Source of the DNA: Amycolatopsis sp.
GTDB taxonomy: Bacteria; Actinomycetota; Actinomycetes; Mycobacteriales; Pseudonocardiaceae
Assembly: GCF_025464955.1 (NCBI RefSeq)
Contig: NZ_JAODNM010000089.1
Location: forward strand, 46,096 to 110,095
Direction of reading: 5' to 3'
DNA: 64,000 nt
In this document: in pieces, positions 54,295 through 63,688 of the stretch
How positions within the stretch are numbered: the stretch's first letter is position 1
How the letters are laid out: every line of letters starts with the position of its first letter
The notes under the pieces: generated by a model
What the model saw: the letters and a program-made list of their open reading frames with translations, nothing else
The model's database searches: none
What the model was told of the DNA's origin: nothing
Position numbers and translations under genes: made by a program

Positions 54295-55124
54295 ACGAAG
54301 TCCGCTACGAGCGGCGCGGGCCGGTCGCCATGGTCACGATGAACCGTCCCCAGTACCGCAACGCGCAGAATTCGGCGATGACCTATGCCTTGGACGCCGC
54401 ATTCACCCGAGCGGTCGACGACGACGAGGTCAACGTGATTGCGCTGGCCGGCGCGGGCGAGCATTTCTCCGCCGGACACGACATCGGGTCTCCGGAGCGA
54501 GACGTGGACGTCTCCTTCGATCGCAAGTCCCTGCTGTGGTGGGATCATGTGGGTGCCGAAGGCGGCGACGCGCGGTTCGCCCGCGAGGCCGAGGTCTATC
54601 TCGGCATGTGCCGCCGGTGGCGGGAGATCCCGAAACCGACCATCGCCGCCGTGCAGGGCGCGTGCATCGCGGGTGGGCTGATGCTGGCCTGGGTGTGCGA
54701 TCTGATCGTCGCCGCCGACGACGCGTTTTTCGCCGACCCCGTGGTGCGGATGGGCATTCCCGGGGTCGAGTACTTCGCTCATCCGTGGGTCCTCGGTCCG
54801 CGGGTGGCCAAAGAAATCCTCTTCACCGGTGAAAGGTTCACCGCGCACCAGGCAAAGGAATGGGGAATGCTCAACCGGGTCGTCCCCCGCGCGGACCTGG
54901 AATCGGAAACGCTGGCACTGGCCGGGAAGATCGCCGCCATGCCACGGTTCGGCCTGGCGCTGGCCAAGAAAGCGGTCAACCAGGCCGAGGATCTGATGGG
55001 CCTGCGGTCCGGAATGGACTCGGTGTTCGGCCTGCACCACCTCGCGCACGCGCACAACGCCGAGGTGTCCGGTGGCGATTCCCTCGGCGGCCAGAACGCG
55101 CGCTCGATGCGGGACACCCGCTGA
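54291..55124 (+). CDS. Enoyl-CoA hydratase inserted in the fadD3-fadE operon
   Basis: 277 residues, crotonase fold: HFSAGHDIGSPE and GACIAGGLMLAWVCDLIV oxyanion-hole segments, and DPVVRMGIPGVEYF. It overlaps fadD3 by 4 nt and fadE31 by 1 nt. In M. tuberculosis fadD3 and fadE31 are adjacent genes, so this is an additional local member here. It probably hydrates a CoA intermediate of the same pathway. Confidence 0.85.
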   Translation: MNEVRYERRGPVAMVTMNRPQYRNAQNSAMTYALDAAFTRAVDDDEVNVIALAGAGEHFSAGHDIGSPERDVDVSFDRKSLLWWDHVGAEGGDARFAREAEVYLGMCRRWREIPKPTIAAVQGACIAGGLMLAWVCDLIVAADDAFFADPVVRMGIPGVEYFAHPWVLGPRVAKEILFTGERFTAHQAKEWGMLNRVVPRADLESETLALAGKIAAMPRFGLALAKKAVNQAEDLMGLRSGMDSVFGLHHLAHAHNAEVSGGDSLGGQNARSMRDTR

Positions 55125-56254
55125 TGGACCTCGACTTCGATGAGCGTACAGCGCTTTTTCGCGCGGAGGCACGAACGTGGTTGGCGGACAACGTTCCGGA
55201 CGAGCCGCTGGCGTCGTTCGACACCGAATCCGGATTCGCCCAGCACCGCGGCTGGGAAGCGAAACTTGCCGACGACCGATGGTCGGTGGTTTCGTGGCCG
55301 GAGGAATTCGGCGGCCGGGACGTGAGCCTGCTGGACTGGTTGGTGTTCGAGGAGGAGTACTACGCGGCAGGTGCGCCGGGACGGGTCGGCCAGAACGGTA
55401 TCTTCATGCTGGCGCCGACCCTGTTCGCCCATGGCAGCGAGGCCCAACGACGTCGCATCCTGCCAAAAATGGCGCGAGGCGAGGAAATCTGGGCTCAGGC
55501 CTGGTCGGAACCTGACGCGGGCAGCGATATCGCCTCGGTTCGAAGCCGAGCCACGCCCACGGGCAATGGCTGGTTGCTGTCCGGGCAGAAGACATGGAGC
55601 TCGCGGGCCGCGTTCGCGGACAAGGCTTTCGGTCTGTTCCGGAGCGACCCGGACAGCGCACGGCATCACGGTCTGACGTACTTCCTGTTCGACCTGCACG
55701 CACCCGGCGTAAGCGTCCGGCCGATTGCCCAACTTGATGGCGAACCCGGTTTCGCGGAGATCTTCCTCGACGACGTGTTCGTTCCGGCCGACGACGTCGT
55801 CGGCGAAGTCCACCAAGGCTGGCGGGTCGCGATGACCACGGCCGGCAACGAACGCGGCCTGTCGTTGCGGAGCCCAGGCCGGTTTCTCGCCGCCGCCGAC
55901 AGGCTTGTCACGTTGTGGGCCAAAACTCGCGACCCGGCGTTTTCCGACGCCGTCGCCGACGCGTGGATCGACGCCCGCGCCTACCAGCTCTACACCTACG
56001 GCACGGTGACCGACCTGGCGCAGGGCCGTCAGCTCGGTCCGGAGTCCAGTGTCAACAAGCTCTTCTGGTCACATCTCGACGTCGCCTTGCACGAAACGGC
56101 GTTGGACCTCCTCGGAGCGACGGCCGAAATCGATCCGAAGTGGACGGACGGCTGGCTGTTCTCGCTCGCCGGTCCGATTTACGGCGGCACCGACCAGATC
56201 CAGCGCGACATCGTCGCCGAACGACTGCTGGGCCTGCCCAGGGGTGACCGATGA
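55124..56254 (+). CDS. fadE31: Acyl-CoA dehydrogenase subunit FadE31
   Basis: 376 residues. AWSEPDAGSDIASV and SGQKTWSSRA (FAD and substrate loops), and IYGGTDQIQRDIVAERLLGLP at the end. The IYEGT glutamate of ordinary acyl-CoA dehydrogenases is replaced by Gly, as in other steroid FadE subunits that work in heteromers. It probably pairs with FadE32 and/or FadE33. Translationally coupled on both sides. Confidence 0.86.
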   Translation: MDLDFDERTALFRAEARTWLADNVPDEPLASFDTESGFAQHRGWEAKLADDRWSVVSWPEEFGGRDVSLLDWLVFEEEYYAAGAPGRVGQNGIFMLAPTLFAHGSEAQRRRILPKMARGEEIWAQAWSEPDAGSDIASVRSRATPTGNGWLLSGQKTWSSRAAFADKAFGLFRSDPDSARHHGLTYFLFDLHAPGVSVRPIAQLDGEPGFAEIFLDDVFVPADDVVGEVHQGWRVAMTTAGNERGLSLRSPGRFLAAADRLVTLWAKTRDPAFSDAVADAWIDARAYQLYTYGTVTDLAQGRQLGPESSVNKLFWSHLDVALHETALDLLGATAEIDPKWTDGWLFSLAGPIYGGTDQIQRDIVAERLLGLPRGDR

Positions 56255-57192
56255 AGTTCGCGCTTTCCGCTGAGCAGAAAGATTTCGCCGCCAGTATCAC
56301 CGCACTGCTGTCCGATGCGGACACGGCGACCGCGAATCGGCTTTGGGCCGAGGGCAAACCGGAAGCCGGGTTGGAGATTTGGCGAAGCCTCGCCGGGCTG
56401 GGCGTCACGGCACTCGGCGTGCCCGAGAAGTTCGCCGGCCTGGACGCCGAAACAACCGATCTGGTGGTCGTCTTCGAGCAGTTGGGGTACCACGCCGTCC
56501 CTGGTCCATGGGTCGACACCGTGGCGGTCCTGCCGTCGCTGATCCAGGACGACGACCTCGTCGCGGTCGCCGAGGGCGAGACGCTGGCATCGATCGTCGC
56601 GGCTCCCCACGTCCCCTACGCGCTCGATGCCGACGTCGCCGACATTCGGATTTCCCTCGAGACCGACGGCCTTCACACCTTCACACCGATCCGCCGACTG
56701 GACTCCGTGGACGCGGCCCGACGGCTCTTCGAAACGACCCTGGGCGAGCGACGGCCAGGTGAACCGGACGTGGCGCGGGCGTTGAACCTGGGTGCGCTGA
56801 CGACGGCGGCTGTGCAACTCGGAGCCGGTCGCTGGCTACTGAATACATCGGTGTCCTATGCAAAACAGCGACGCCAGTACGGAAAAGAGATAGGGCACTA
56901 CCAGGCGGTCAAACATCTGCTCGCGGATGTCGTGACAAGCCTGGACTTCGCCACGCCGCTCCTGTATGCGGCAGCGATCACGTTGGACAGTCGTGACGTG
57001 TCCGCCGCAAAGGTCGCCGCGAACCGCGCGTCGACGCTGGCCGCACGCACCGGCCTGCAGGTCCACGGCGCCCTCGGTTACACCGCGGAATACCCACTGG
57101 GCCTGCGGCTGACCAGGATTCGCGCACTGGCCGGGGCTTGGGGGACGCCGTCGTTCCACCGGGCACGGGTGCTGCGCGCGGTGGCACCGTGA
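56251..57192 (+). CDS. fadE32: Acyl-CoA dehydrogenase subunit FadE32
   Basis: 313 residues, shorter than a normal ACAD. The N-terminal helical part (KFALSAEQKDFAASI) and the C-terminal QVHGALGYTAEYPLGLR are recognisable, while the middle beta domain is reduced. Such short FadE proteins form alpha2-beta2 enzymes with a full-length partner. FadE32 is required for ring C/D breakdown in mycobacteria. Overlaps its neighbours by 4 nt. Confidence 0.85.
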   Translation: MKFALSAEQKDFAASITALLSDADTATANRLWAEGKPEAGLEIWRSLAGLGVTALGVPEKFAGLDAETTDLVVVFEQLGYHAVPGPWVDTVAVLPSLIQDDDLVAVAEGETLASIVAAPHVPYALDADVADIRISLETDGLHTFTPIRRLDSVDAARRLFETTLGERRPGEPDVARALNLGALTTAAVQLGAGRWLLNTSVSYAKQRRQYGKEIGHYQAVKHLLADVVTSLDFATPLLYAAAITLDSRDVSAAKVAANRASTLAARTGLQVHGALGYTAEYPLGLRLTRIRALAGAWGTPSFHRARVLRAVAP

Positions 57193-58226
57193 CGTTCACC
57201 GAGGAGCAAGAGGCACTGCGTGCCGCGGTACGCGCGCTGCTCAGCCGCGAATCCGCGCCGTGGGCGCCCCTGTGCGAGCAAATCGGCGTCGCCGGCCTCG
57301 GCGTACCGGAAAGGTTCGGCGGCCTCGGCACGGGCTTGAGGGAGGCTCAGATCGTCGCCGAGGAACTCGGCCGGGTGCTGAGTCCGGTGCCGTTTCTGGG
57401 TTCGGCGATCGTCACCACTCAAGCGATCCTCGCCTCCGGCGAGGACGAGGCTTGCGCGCGACTACTGCCACTCCTGGTGAAAGGCACAATCGGCGCGCTG
57501 GCCTGGTGCGGACAGGAAGGCGGCTGGCCCACTGAGGACGTCCCCCTTCGAGCCACGTCGGATGACCGGGTGACCGGGCACGCGCACTACGTTCTCGACG
57601 GCGACCGAGCCGAAATCCTGCTTGTCATCGCGAAAAGCCCAGGCCGACTGGGCCTGTATGAGGTGGACGTCACATCGACCGGGGTCCGCCGCACTTCCAA
57701 AGTTGGTCTGGACCAGACTCGGCGGCTGGCGACCGTCGAATTCGACGGTGCTCAGGCCCGGCAGTTGGGTGAGAGTGACTTTTCCGTAGCATTGCGGAGA
57801 GTACGCAATGGCGCCTGCGCGGTCCTCGCCGCCGAGCAGGCCGGAGCCGCCGCGCGAGCCCTCGAGATCACCGTCGAACACACCAAGCAGCGGCACCAGT
57901 TCGGCCGGCCGATCGGCGGCTTCCAAGCACTGAAACACCGCATGGCCAACCTCCACATCCTGGTGGAGACCGCGCGCTCGGCCGCGTATGCCGCGCCGGA
58001 CTCGGAAAGGGCCGCCACGGTGGCGAAAGTCCACTGTTCCGAAGCCCTCGAACAGGTCGCGGCCGAGATGATCCAGCTGCACGGCGGGGTCGGGATCACC
58101 TGGGATCACCCGGCGCACCGATACCTCAAAAGGGCACACGGAAGCTCACAGCTTTTCGGACGGCCACACGAGCATCTGGCCCGCTTGAGGGAGCTGCCAG
58201 TAGCCCTCGACACCACGTCCGAGTGA
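57189..58226 (+). CDS. fadE33: Acyl-CoA dehydrogenase subunit FadE33
   Basis: 345 residues. FTEEQEALRAAVRALLS at the start, KQRHQFGRPIGGFQALKHRM and QLHGGVGITWDHPAHRYLK at the end. It is the last gene of the fadD3 operon, as Rv3564 in M. tuberculosis. GTG at 57189 overlaps the fadE32 stop. Probably the alternative partner of FadE31. Confidence 0.85.
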   Translation: MTFTEEQEALRAAVRALLSRESAPWAPLCEQIGVAGLGVPERFGGLGTGLREAQIVAEELGRVLSPVPFLGSAIVTTQAILASGEDEACARLLPLLVKGTIGALAWCGQEGGWPTEDVPLRATSDDRVTGHAHYVLDGDRAEILLVIAKSPGRLGLYEVDVTSTGVRRTSKVGLDQTRRLATVEFDGAQARQLGESDFSVALRRVRNGACAVLAAEQAGAAARALEITVEHTKQRHQFGRPIGGFQALKHRMANLHILVETARSAAYAAPDSERAATVAKVHCSEALEQVAAEMIQLHGGVGITWDHPAHRYLKRAHGSSQLFGRPHEHLARLRELPVALDTTSE

Positions 58227-58327
58227 GGCTCGAGAGCGTGACGGTGTGTCACCGGGGGCAGGCCCCACCCTGAGAACTGGGGTGCCCCTGATTGTGCACG
58301 ATCGGGAGACTGTCCACACTCTCACGT

Positions 58328-59365
58328 GTGACCACAGACAATATCGTCCAACCGGCGCCTCCAGCGGCGACCGGCAGCGACTTCGCCCGGCTGTGCCGTG
58401 AGATCACCAGCGCCGGCCTGATGGCCCGGCGGCCGGGCTATTATGTGGCGAGGATCGGCATCATCGCCGTTCTCTTCGCCGCTGCCTGGGCCGCGTTTTT
58501 CCTGATCGGCGATTCCTGGTGGCAACTGCCCATCGCGGCGTTCCTTGCCGTGATGTTCGCCCAGATCGCGCTCGTCTCCCATGACCTGGCGCACCGCCAG
58601 GTGTTCCGCACCCGTCGCCCGAGCCAGTTGGCCGGCTGGATCGCCGGAAACCTCGGCATCGGGATGTCCTACGGCTGGTGGATGGACAAGCACACCCGCC
58701 ACCACGCCAACCCCAACCACGAGGACCTCGACCCCGACCTCAACCCCGACGTGCTCGTCTGGACCGACGGCCAGGCCAAGGCGTCCAGGGGAATCCCCCG
58801 TTTCATCGGCCGGTGGCAGGGCTACCTGTTCTTCCCGCTGCTCACCCTCGAAGGTTTCAACCTGCACGTGTCCGGCTTCCGCGCGCTGTTCAGCCCGTCG
58901 TTGAAGAACCGCTGGATCGAAGGCGCCACGCTGGTCGTCCACGTCGCCGCCTACCTCACCGCGGTCTTCCTGGTGCTGTCCCCCGGGAAGGCGATCGTCT
59001 TCATCCTGGTCCACCAGTGCCTCTGGGGCATCTACATGGGCTCGATTTTCGCGCCGAACCACAAGGGCATGCCGACGCTGGCCGGCGACGACCGGCCCGA
59101 CTTCCTCCGCCGTCAGGTCCTGACCTCGCGCAACGTCAACGGCAACTGGCTGATCGACAACGCCATGGGCGGTCTGAACTACCAGATCGAACACCACCTG
59201 TTCCCGAGCATGCCGTCGGCGTACCTGCGCCGCGCGCAACCACTCGTCGAGGCGTACTGTGCCGAACTCGGCGTGTCCTACCTGACCACGGGCCTCATCG
59301 AGTCGTGGAGGCAGGCGCTGCAACACCTGAACCACGTCGGGGCGCCGATCCGGGAAAACGCGTAG
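58328..59365 (+). CDS. Membrane fatty-acid desaturase
   Basis: 345 residues with about four transmembrane helices and the three His boxes of di-iron desaturases: HDLAHR, HTRHHANPNHED, and QIEHHLFP. It probably desaturates acyl-lipids or acyl-CoA. GTG at 58328 gives a sensible N-terminus; no Shine-Dalgarno sequence is seen. No KstR or KstR2 box is present, so it is probably outside the steroid regulon. Confidence 0.85.
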   Translation: MTTDNIVQPAPPAATGSDFARLCREITSAGLMARRPGYYVARIGIIAVLFAAAWAAFFLIGDSWWQLPIAAFLAVMFAQIALVSHDLAHRQVFRTRRPSQLAGWIAGNLGIGMSYGWWMDKHTRHHANPNHEDLDPDLNPDVLVWTDGQAKASRGIPRFIGRWQGYLFFPLLTLEGFNLHVSGFRALFSPSLKNRWIEGATLVVHVAAYLTAVFLVLSPGKAIVFILVHQCLWGIYMGSIFAPNHKGMPTLAGDDRPDFLRRQVLTSRNVNGNWLIDNAMGGLNYQIEHHLFPSMPSAYLRRAQPLVEAYCAELGVSYLTTGLIESWRQALQHLNHVGAPIRENA

Positions 59366-59375
59366 TTTCGAAACC

Positions 59376-60476
59376 ATGTCGAAGAGAAAACTCGCGGTGG
59401 CGCTCGGGCTGGCCGCAGCCGGTACGGCCTGGGCGCTCCGCGATGTTCCCGCGGAGCTCGGCGAACGAGCCACCGGGGCGCGTGCGGAACGCATGCGCAA
59501 CTCGCCCCAGTACGCCGACGGGGTCTTCCGCAACGCCGCGCCACCGGTGTTGGCGGAAGGCGTCAACTACCGCAGGCTCGCCCGGGAGATGCTCTTCGGG
59601 GAGAACCGGAAACTGCGGCGGCCGTCGGGACCGATCCCGCTGGTCACGCCGACCGATAACGACTCGGCCGGGCTGCACATCACCTGGTACGGGCATGCTT
59701 CGGCGCTGATCGAACTCGACGGCGCCCAGGTGCTGTGCGATCCGGTGTGGAGCGAACGGGTGTCGCCCGCCCAGTTCGCCGGACCGCGGCGGCTGCACGA
59801 ACCGCCGGTCTCACTCGGCTCGCTGCCGCAGGTCGACGCGATCGTGATCTCCCACGACCACTACGACCACCTCGACCGGGCCACCGTGCTCGACCTCGTC
59901 CGCACCCAGACCGCGCCGTTCCTCGTGCCGCTGGGCATCGGCGCGCACCTCGAACGCTGGCACGTGCCGGCCGCGCGCATCATCGAGCTCGACTGGGGCG
60001 AGCACGCCGACGTCGCAGGGCTGCGGCTGACGGCGTCGCCCGCCCAGCACTTCTCCGGCCGCACGCTGACCCGCAACGACACGCTGTGGACCTCGTGGGT
60101 CGTCGCAGGCCCCACCCGGCGCGTGTTCTACAGCGGCGACTCGGGCTATTTCGACGGTTATGCCGCTATCGGCGCCGAGCACGGCCCGTTCGACGCGGCA
60201 CTGATCCAGATCGGCGCGTACGACCCGGCCTGGCCGGACATCCACATGACCCCCGAAGAAGGCGTTGCGACCGCCGTCGACCTCCGGGCGAAGCTGCTGG
60301 TCCCGGTGCACTGGGCGACGTTCAACCTGGCCCTGCACCCCTGGACCGAACCGGCCGACCGGGTCTGGCGCGAAGCGAAGGCGCAGGATGTCTCCCTCGC
60401 CATCCCCCGCCCCGGCGAACGCGTCGACGTCGACGACCCACCCGCGGTCGACGGCTGGTGGCAGACACTCGGCTGA
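59376..60476 (+). CDS. Metallo-beta-lactamase-fold hydrolase (NAPE-PLD/UlaG-like)
   Basis: 366 residues. An N-terminal hydrophobic stretch (residues 7-20) may anchor or export the protein. The metal motif is SHDHYDHLD near residue 158, with further ligands at YGHAS, PAQHFSGR, YSGDSGYF and VPVHWATF. It resembles the NAPE-phospholipase-D-like and UlaG-like groups; substrate unknown. It starts 11 nt after the desaturase gene and may be co-transcribed with it. Confidence 0.82.
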   Translation: MSKRKLAVALGLAAAGTAWALRDVPAELGERATGARAERMRNSPQYADGVFRNAAPPVLAEGVNYRRLAREMLFGENRKLRRPSGPIPLVTPTDNDSAGLHITWYGHASALIELDGAQVLCDPVWSERVSPAQFAGPRRLHEPPVSLGSLPQVDAIVISHDHYDHLDRATVLDLVRTQTAPFLVPLGIGAHLERWHVPAARIIELDWGEHADVAGLRLTASPAQHFSGRTLTRNDTLWTSWVVAGPTRRVFYSGDSGYFDGYAAIGAEHGPFDAALIQIGAYDPAWPDIHMTPEEGVATAVDLRAKLLVPVHWATFNLALHPWTEPADRVWREAKAQDVSLAIPRPGERVDVDDPPAVDGWWQTLG

Positions 60477-60489
60477 TCGGGGACCGGCG

Positions 60490-60744
60490 ATGAAGCTCAA
60501 ACTCGACCTGCACGACATCTACAACCGCAGCGGCGACATCGACAAGGCTCTGCGCGGAATCATCGACGAAGCCGTCGCGAAAAAGGCACCGCTGGTCGAG
60601 ATCATCCCCGGCAAGGGCTCCGGCCAGCTGAAGAAACGCGTCCTGCGGTTCCTCGCGCAGAAGGAGATCAAAGCCCTCTACCACCGCGTCGAAAAGGACT
60701 CCGACAACTTCGGCCGAGTCTTCGTCCACTTCCGCTGGAAGTAG
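60490..60744 (+). CDS. Small Smr-domain protein
   Basis: 84 residues. LDLHDI near the N-terminus and IIPGKGSGQLKKRVL near residue 42 match the Smr domain (LDLHG and TGKG-type motifs), with HFRWK at the end. Smr domains bind or cleave nucleic acids. ATG at 60490 follows GGGGA and lies 13 nt after the MBL-fold gene. Confidence 0.78.
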   Translation: MKLKLDLHDIYNRSGDIDKALRGIIDEAVAKKAPLVEIIPGKGSGQLKKRVLRFLAQKEIKALYHRVEKDSDNFGRVFVHFRWK

Positions 60745-60817
60745 CTGCGCGGCGGCCCACGCCCCGGCTATTCTTTCGCGCGCAAGGGAATCTACCCACG
60801 GCGTGGAAAGGAACCGC

Positions 60818-61489
60818 ATGTCCTCGTGGCGGCGTTTCGCTTCGGTTGTCCTGTTGGTGCTCGCTTCCGGCACGCTCGCGTTGCCCGCGGCGGCGGCCCC
60901 GGCGCCCCACCACGTCGTGTCGATGGCTCAGGCCCGCGCCCTGCCGCTCGGCACCGTCGTCACCGTCGATGGCACAGCGACGACACCATCGGGCGCCTTC
61001 GAGTCCAGCCGAGACGACGGTTTCGGCCTCCAAGACTTCACCGGCGGGATCTACGTGAGTCTGCCGACCAACCCGCATATCGCTCCGCGCACCCTCGTGC
61101 GGGTCACCGGCACACTGACCGACAGCGTCGGCCTGCTTGCTGTGGTACCCAGCGACCTGTCCAAGGTCGTCACCCACGGCACGTGGCTGCCTGCGCTGCC
61201 GACACCGAGGCTGACCGGGTCGGTCAACGAGTCGTCGGAGGGCAAACTGGTGTGGGTGGTCGCCACCATCACCCAAGCGCCAGCGTCGGATCTGCCGTAT
61301 GGCTACAAGTTCTTCGTCAACGACGGTTCGGGCGAGGTCACCATCTACGTCAACACCCAGACCGACATCACCCTGTCCGGTCTCGCGGCCGGGCAGCTGG
61401 TGCGGGTGGTGGGCTTCAGCAGCCAGTACGACACCCATTACGAAATCGATCCCCGATTCCCGGCCGACATCCTGGTGCTGCGCCGATAA
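60818..61489 (+). CDS. Secreted OB-fold-like protein
   Basis: 223 residues. Signal peptide to about residue 27 (AAA-APA). Two OB-like halves follow: GTVVTVDGTATTPSGAF with FGLQDFTGGIYVSL, and KLVWVVATITQAP with FFVNDGSGEVTIYV. This is the pattern of exported nucleic-acid-binding-type OB domains of unknown role. ATG at 60818 follows AAAGGA with good spacing. Confidence 0.7.
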   Translation: MSSWRRFASVVLLVLASGTLALPAAAAPAPHHVVSMAQARALPLGTVVTVDGTATTPSGAFESSRDDGFGLQDFTGGIYVSLPTNPHIAPRTLVRVTGTLTDSVGLLAVVPSDLSKVVTHGTWLPALPTPRLTGSVNESSEGKLVWVVATITQAPASDLPYGYKFFVNDGSGEVTIYVNTQTDITLSGLAAGQLVRVVGFSSQYDTHYEIDPRFPADILVLRR

Positions 61490-61667
61490 TGCCCTTGGAG
61501 CTGTTGCGTGACGCGGTACGGCGTACTGGTGAGCTGACGCGCGATCGGCCGGCCACTGGCCGCACCCACGGCGACGCCGACGAAAGCGCCGGCACCATCG
61601 GCACGGACAGTGAAGTGTTGCTGGTTGGCTTCGTGTCACCGGACGCTATTACATGGATAGGGCAGAT

Positions 61668-61991
61668 ATGATGGTCGACAGTGTTGAACAGCGCTTGGCT
61701 CAAGCGTCGGGAGATTTCCTGGTCGCTCTGCGTATGAACGACGGGTTTCAAAGTAATTTGTATGATGCCTTGACTTCTGTTCTCTCTGAATGTGCGGTTC
61801 AATGGCAGTCTGAAGACTGTATTCCGAGACTGGCTGTCAACGTGATGGTTGATCTCGTGATCGCAACTCAGGGGGCGGCAGAACTCTATCCAGAACCAGT
61901 TCGGCAGCAGGTTTACGATGCGAGCTTCCATTTTAATGACCTTATCGGCGAAGCTGTTGGGATCGACCCGGTCGGCAATGAGGAGTCCTGA
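61668..61991 (+). CDS. Hypothetical protein with lower GC content
   Basis: About 107 residues, acidic and mostly helical (MMVDSVEQRLAQASGDFLV; then a central VNVMVDLVIATQGAAELY). I do not recognise a family. Base composition is close to half AT and codons such as AAT, TTG and TAT are common, unlike the neighbouring genes, which suggests transfer. ATG at 61653, 61668 and 61671 are all possible; AGGG favours 61668 or 61671. It ends 2 nt before an insertion sequence. Confidence 0.55.
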   Translation: MMVDSVEQRLAQASGDFLVALRMNDGFQSNLYDALTSVLSECAVQWQSEDCIPRLAVNVMVDLVIATQGAAELYPEPVRQQVYDASFHFNDLIGEAVGIDPVGNEES

Positions 61992-61992
61992 T

Positions 61993-62986
61993 TGAGGTGA
62001 TCTCATCAACTTTCAGTTCAGGCGGCCGTGTTCGAAATGGGTGAGTACGAGTGCGGCTTTGACGATGGTGCCGATCCTGCGGGGGCTGGTGGTGATGTGG
62101 CGGAGTGCTCGCCAGCGGCCGATGAGGAGCGCGAAGGCGCGTTCACCGAGGCAGCGCAATCCTCGGAGCAGGGCGTTGTAGGTGCGGTTGTCTACATCCA
62201 ACACTTGGCTACCGGCGGGTTGTTTGATCGGTGTGTGCACACCGATCCCGGTGCCGGTGTAGCCGCCGTCAGCCAGCGTGGGCAGGTCCAGATGGGAATA
62301 GGCCCAGTACAAGGCGCCGAGTACATGTTCTCGGGCCGCGGTGATGTCGTGAGTTGAGCCCGGCTCGACCTCGGAGCACCAGAGTGGGAACCCGTCGGGT
62401 TCCATCAGCGCCTGGACGTTTCCGCCCTGTTCGCGGTGTTTGCCGGAGTACCAGGCGTCGATCTGCTCGCCCTTGACGCTGGTGGCCTGCTCGCCGAGCC
62501 GATCGCAGGTGAACAGTTTGCCGTCCAGGATCAGGTGTGTCAGCCCGTCGTCTTTGGCGCGCTGCAACGCTTCGTGCAGGTCCGGGGCTTGGTTGGCGAG
62601 CACCTCGATGACCTCGTCCAGATAGCGGTAACCGGTCGCCCGCGAGATACCGCAGTCCCGTGCCAGTGCGGGCACGTCCCGGCCTTCCCGAAACCAGCGC
62701 AATCCGAACACCGCGTGCTGAAAGCAGGTCAACGCGCGGCTGCGGCGTCGGGTACCTCGCGCGCGACGCTCGGCGTTGAGGAGCTGGCTGAGGTACTGGG
62801 CGAGTGCGCGTGGCACGTCGAGCATGGCACGATAGGCGATCACGTGGAGTCCTTCGGGCGAAGATCACTTTGGCGAGCGTTCTTCTACCAGGGACTCCAC
62901 GTCCGTCTTTACACCGGATCCCCTGCCGCCACCCGGATCCAGCGTCACCCGGCCCAAGCTGACCCGATCTTGGTGAGATCACCTCA
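61993..62986. mobile_element. IS5-family insertion sequence, complete
   Basis: Terminal inverted repeats TGAGGTGATCTCATCAA (61993-62009) and TTGGTGAGATCACCTCA (62970-62986) match in 16 of 17 positions. The 994-bp element holds one transposase gene. No clear target duplication is visible at the edges. Confidence 0.85.
62013..62843 (-). CDS. IS5-family DDE transposase
   Basis: 276 residues. The N-terminal part includes an HTH (VPALARDCGISRATGYRYLDEV). The DDE residues are in ILDGKLFTCDRL, LADGGYTG and LGERAFALLIGRWRAL. The frame is intact from ATG to stop, so the element may still be mobile. The stop lies 3 nt from the left inverted repeat. Confidence 0.85.
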   Translation of the reverse strand: MIAYRAMLDVPRALAQYLSQLLNAERRARGTRRRSRALTCFQHAVFGLRWFREGRDVPALARDCGISRATGYRYLDEVIEVLANQAPDLHEALQRAKDDGLTHLILDGKLFTCDRLGEQATSVKGEQIDAWYSGKHREQGGNVQALMEPDGFPLWCSEVEPGSTHDITAAREHVLGALYWAYSHLDLPTLADGGYTGTGIGVHTPIKQPAGSQVLDVDNRTYNALLRGLRCLGERAFALLIGRWRALRHITTSPRRIGTIVKAALVLTHFEHGRLN

Positions 62987-62988
62987 GT

Positions 62989-63459
62989 GCGCGGGGATTC
63001 GATCCATTTCCGATCCTGAGGGCGTTGCACTCGGCCGGCGCCCGCGTTGTCGTGATAGGACAGGTGGCCGGAATCCTGCACGGATCCGCCGAGCTGACCG
63101 GAGACCTGGACCTGCTCTGGGATGGCGATCAAGCCCAAGCCGAGGCTCTGGCTGCCGCATTCGTTGCCGTGGGCAGCAGACTGATCGACGATGACGGCGT
63201 TCCCGTCCCGACGAGCCCGGATGCGTTCCTACTACCCAAAGTCCAGTTCGAGTCTGATCGGGTGAGCGGCGATTGCTGCACTCCGGCGCTGCCGTGGGGC
63301 AAACTGGCCGTCCGGGACTTCCTGAACCGTGCGCACACTACCGCCGACCCGGATGGGTTCGAGGTCCACTACCTGTGTCGAGCTGACTTGATTCGCATGC
63401 GCCGCGCGGTCGGACGTCCCAAGGATCTGCGTCGGGCGGATGAACTCGAACGACTGTAG
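62989..63459 (+). pseudogene. Nucleotidyltransferase-like gene truncated by the insertion sequence
   Basis: From the right IS end the frame reads RGFDPFPILRALHSAGARVV then VIGQVAGILHGSAELTGDLD, the nucleotidyltransferase-fold start with the GDLDLLW metal-binding Asp pair. About 150 residues follow to the stop at 63459, ending RPKDLRRADELERL. No proper start codon precedes FDPF; the first in-frame alternative is TTG at 63025, inside the conserved helix. The IS therefore seems to have removed the start and promoter. Such proteins include antitoxin/toxin (AbiEii-like) types, but no partner gene is visible. Confidence 0.6.
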
Positions 63460-63688
63460 CAAGTTCTGGACCACCGATTGGCAGGACAAGCCCGAGGGTT
63501 CAGGCGTGCCATAGTGCCCGAGCTTCCATCTACTGAAGCAAGGACCGGGGCGGAGCGGGCGCGTGGTACGGATCCGAGCGCCACTCCCGTCACGCAGTGG
63601 TGACACCGGTGCCGATGTGACCACTCAAGCTCGCCGCGCCCTGTCCCATTCGTATCGGGGGACGGAGTCAGTAGTGCTGCGGCGCGTT

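Noticed and set aside
63025-63459. Complete nucleotidyltransferase gene starting at TTG 63025
   Set aside because: Conserved sequence continues upstream of this TTG up to the IS end, so the TTG is inside the domain and the gene is better read as truncated.
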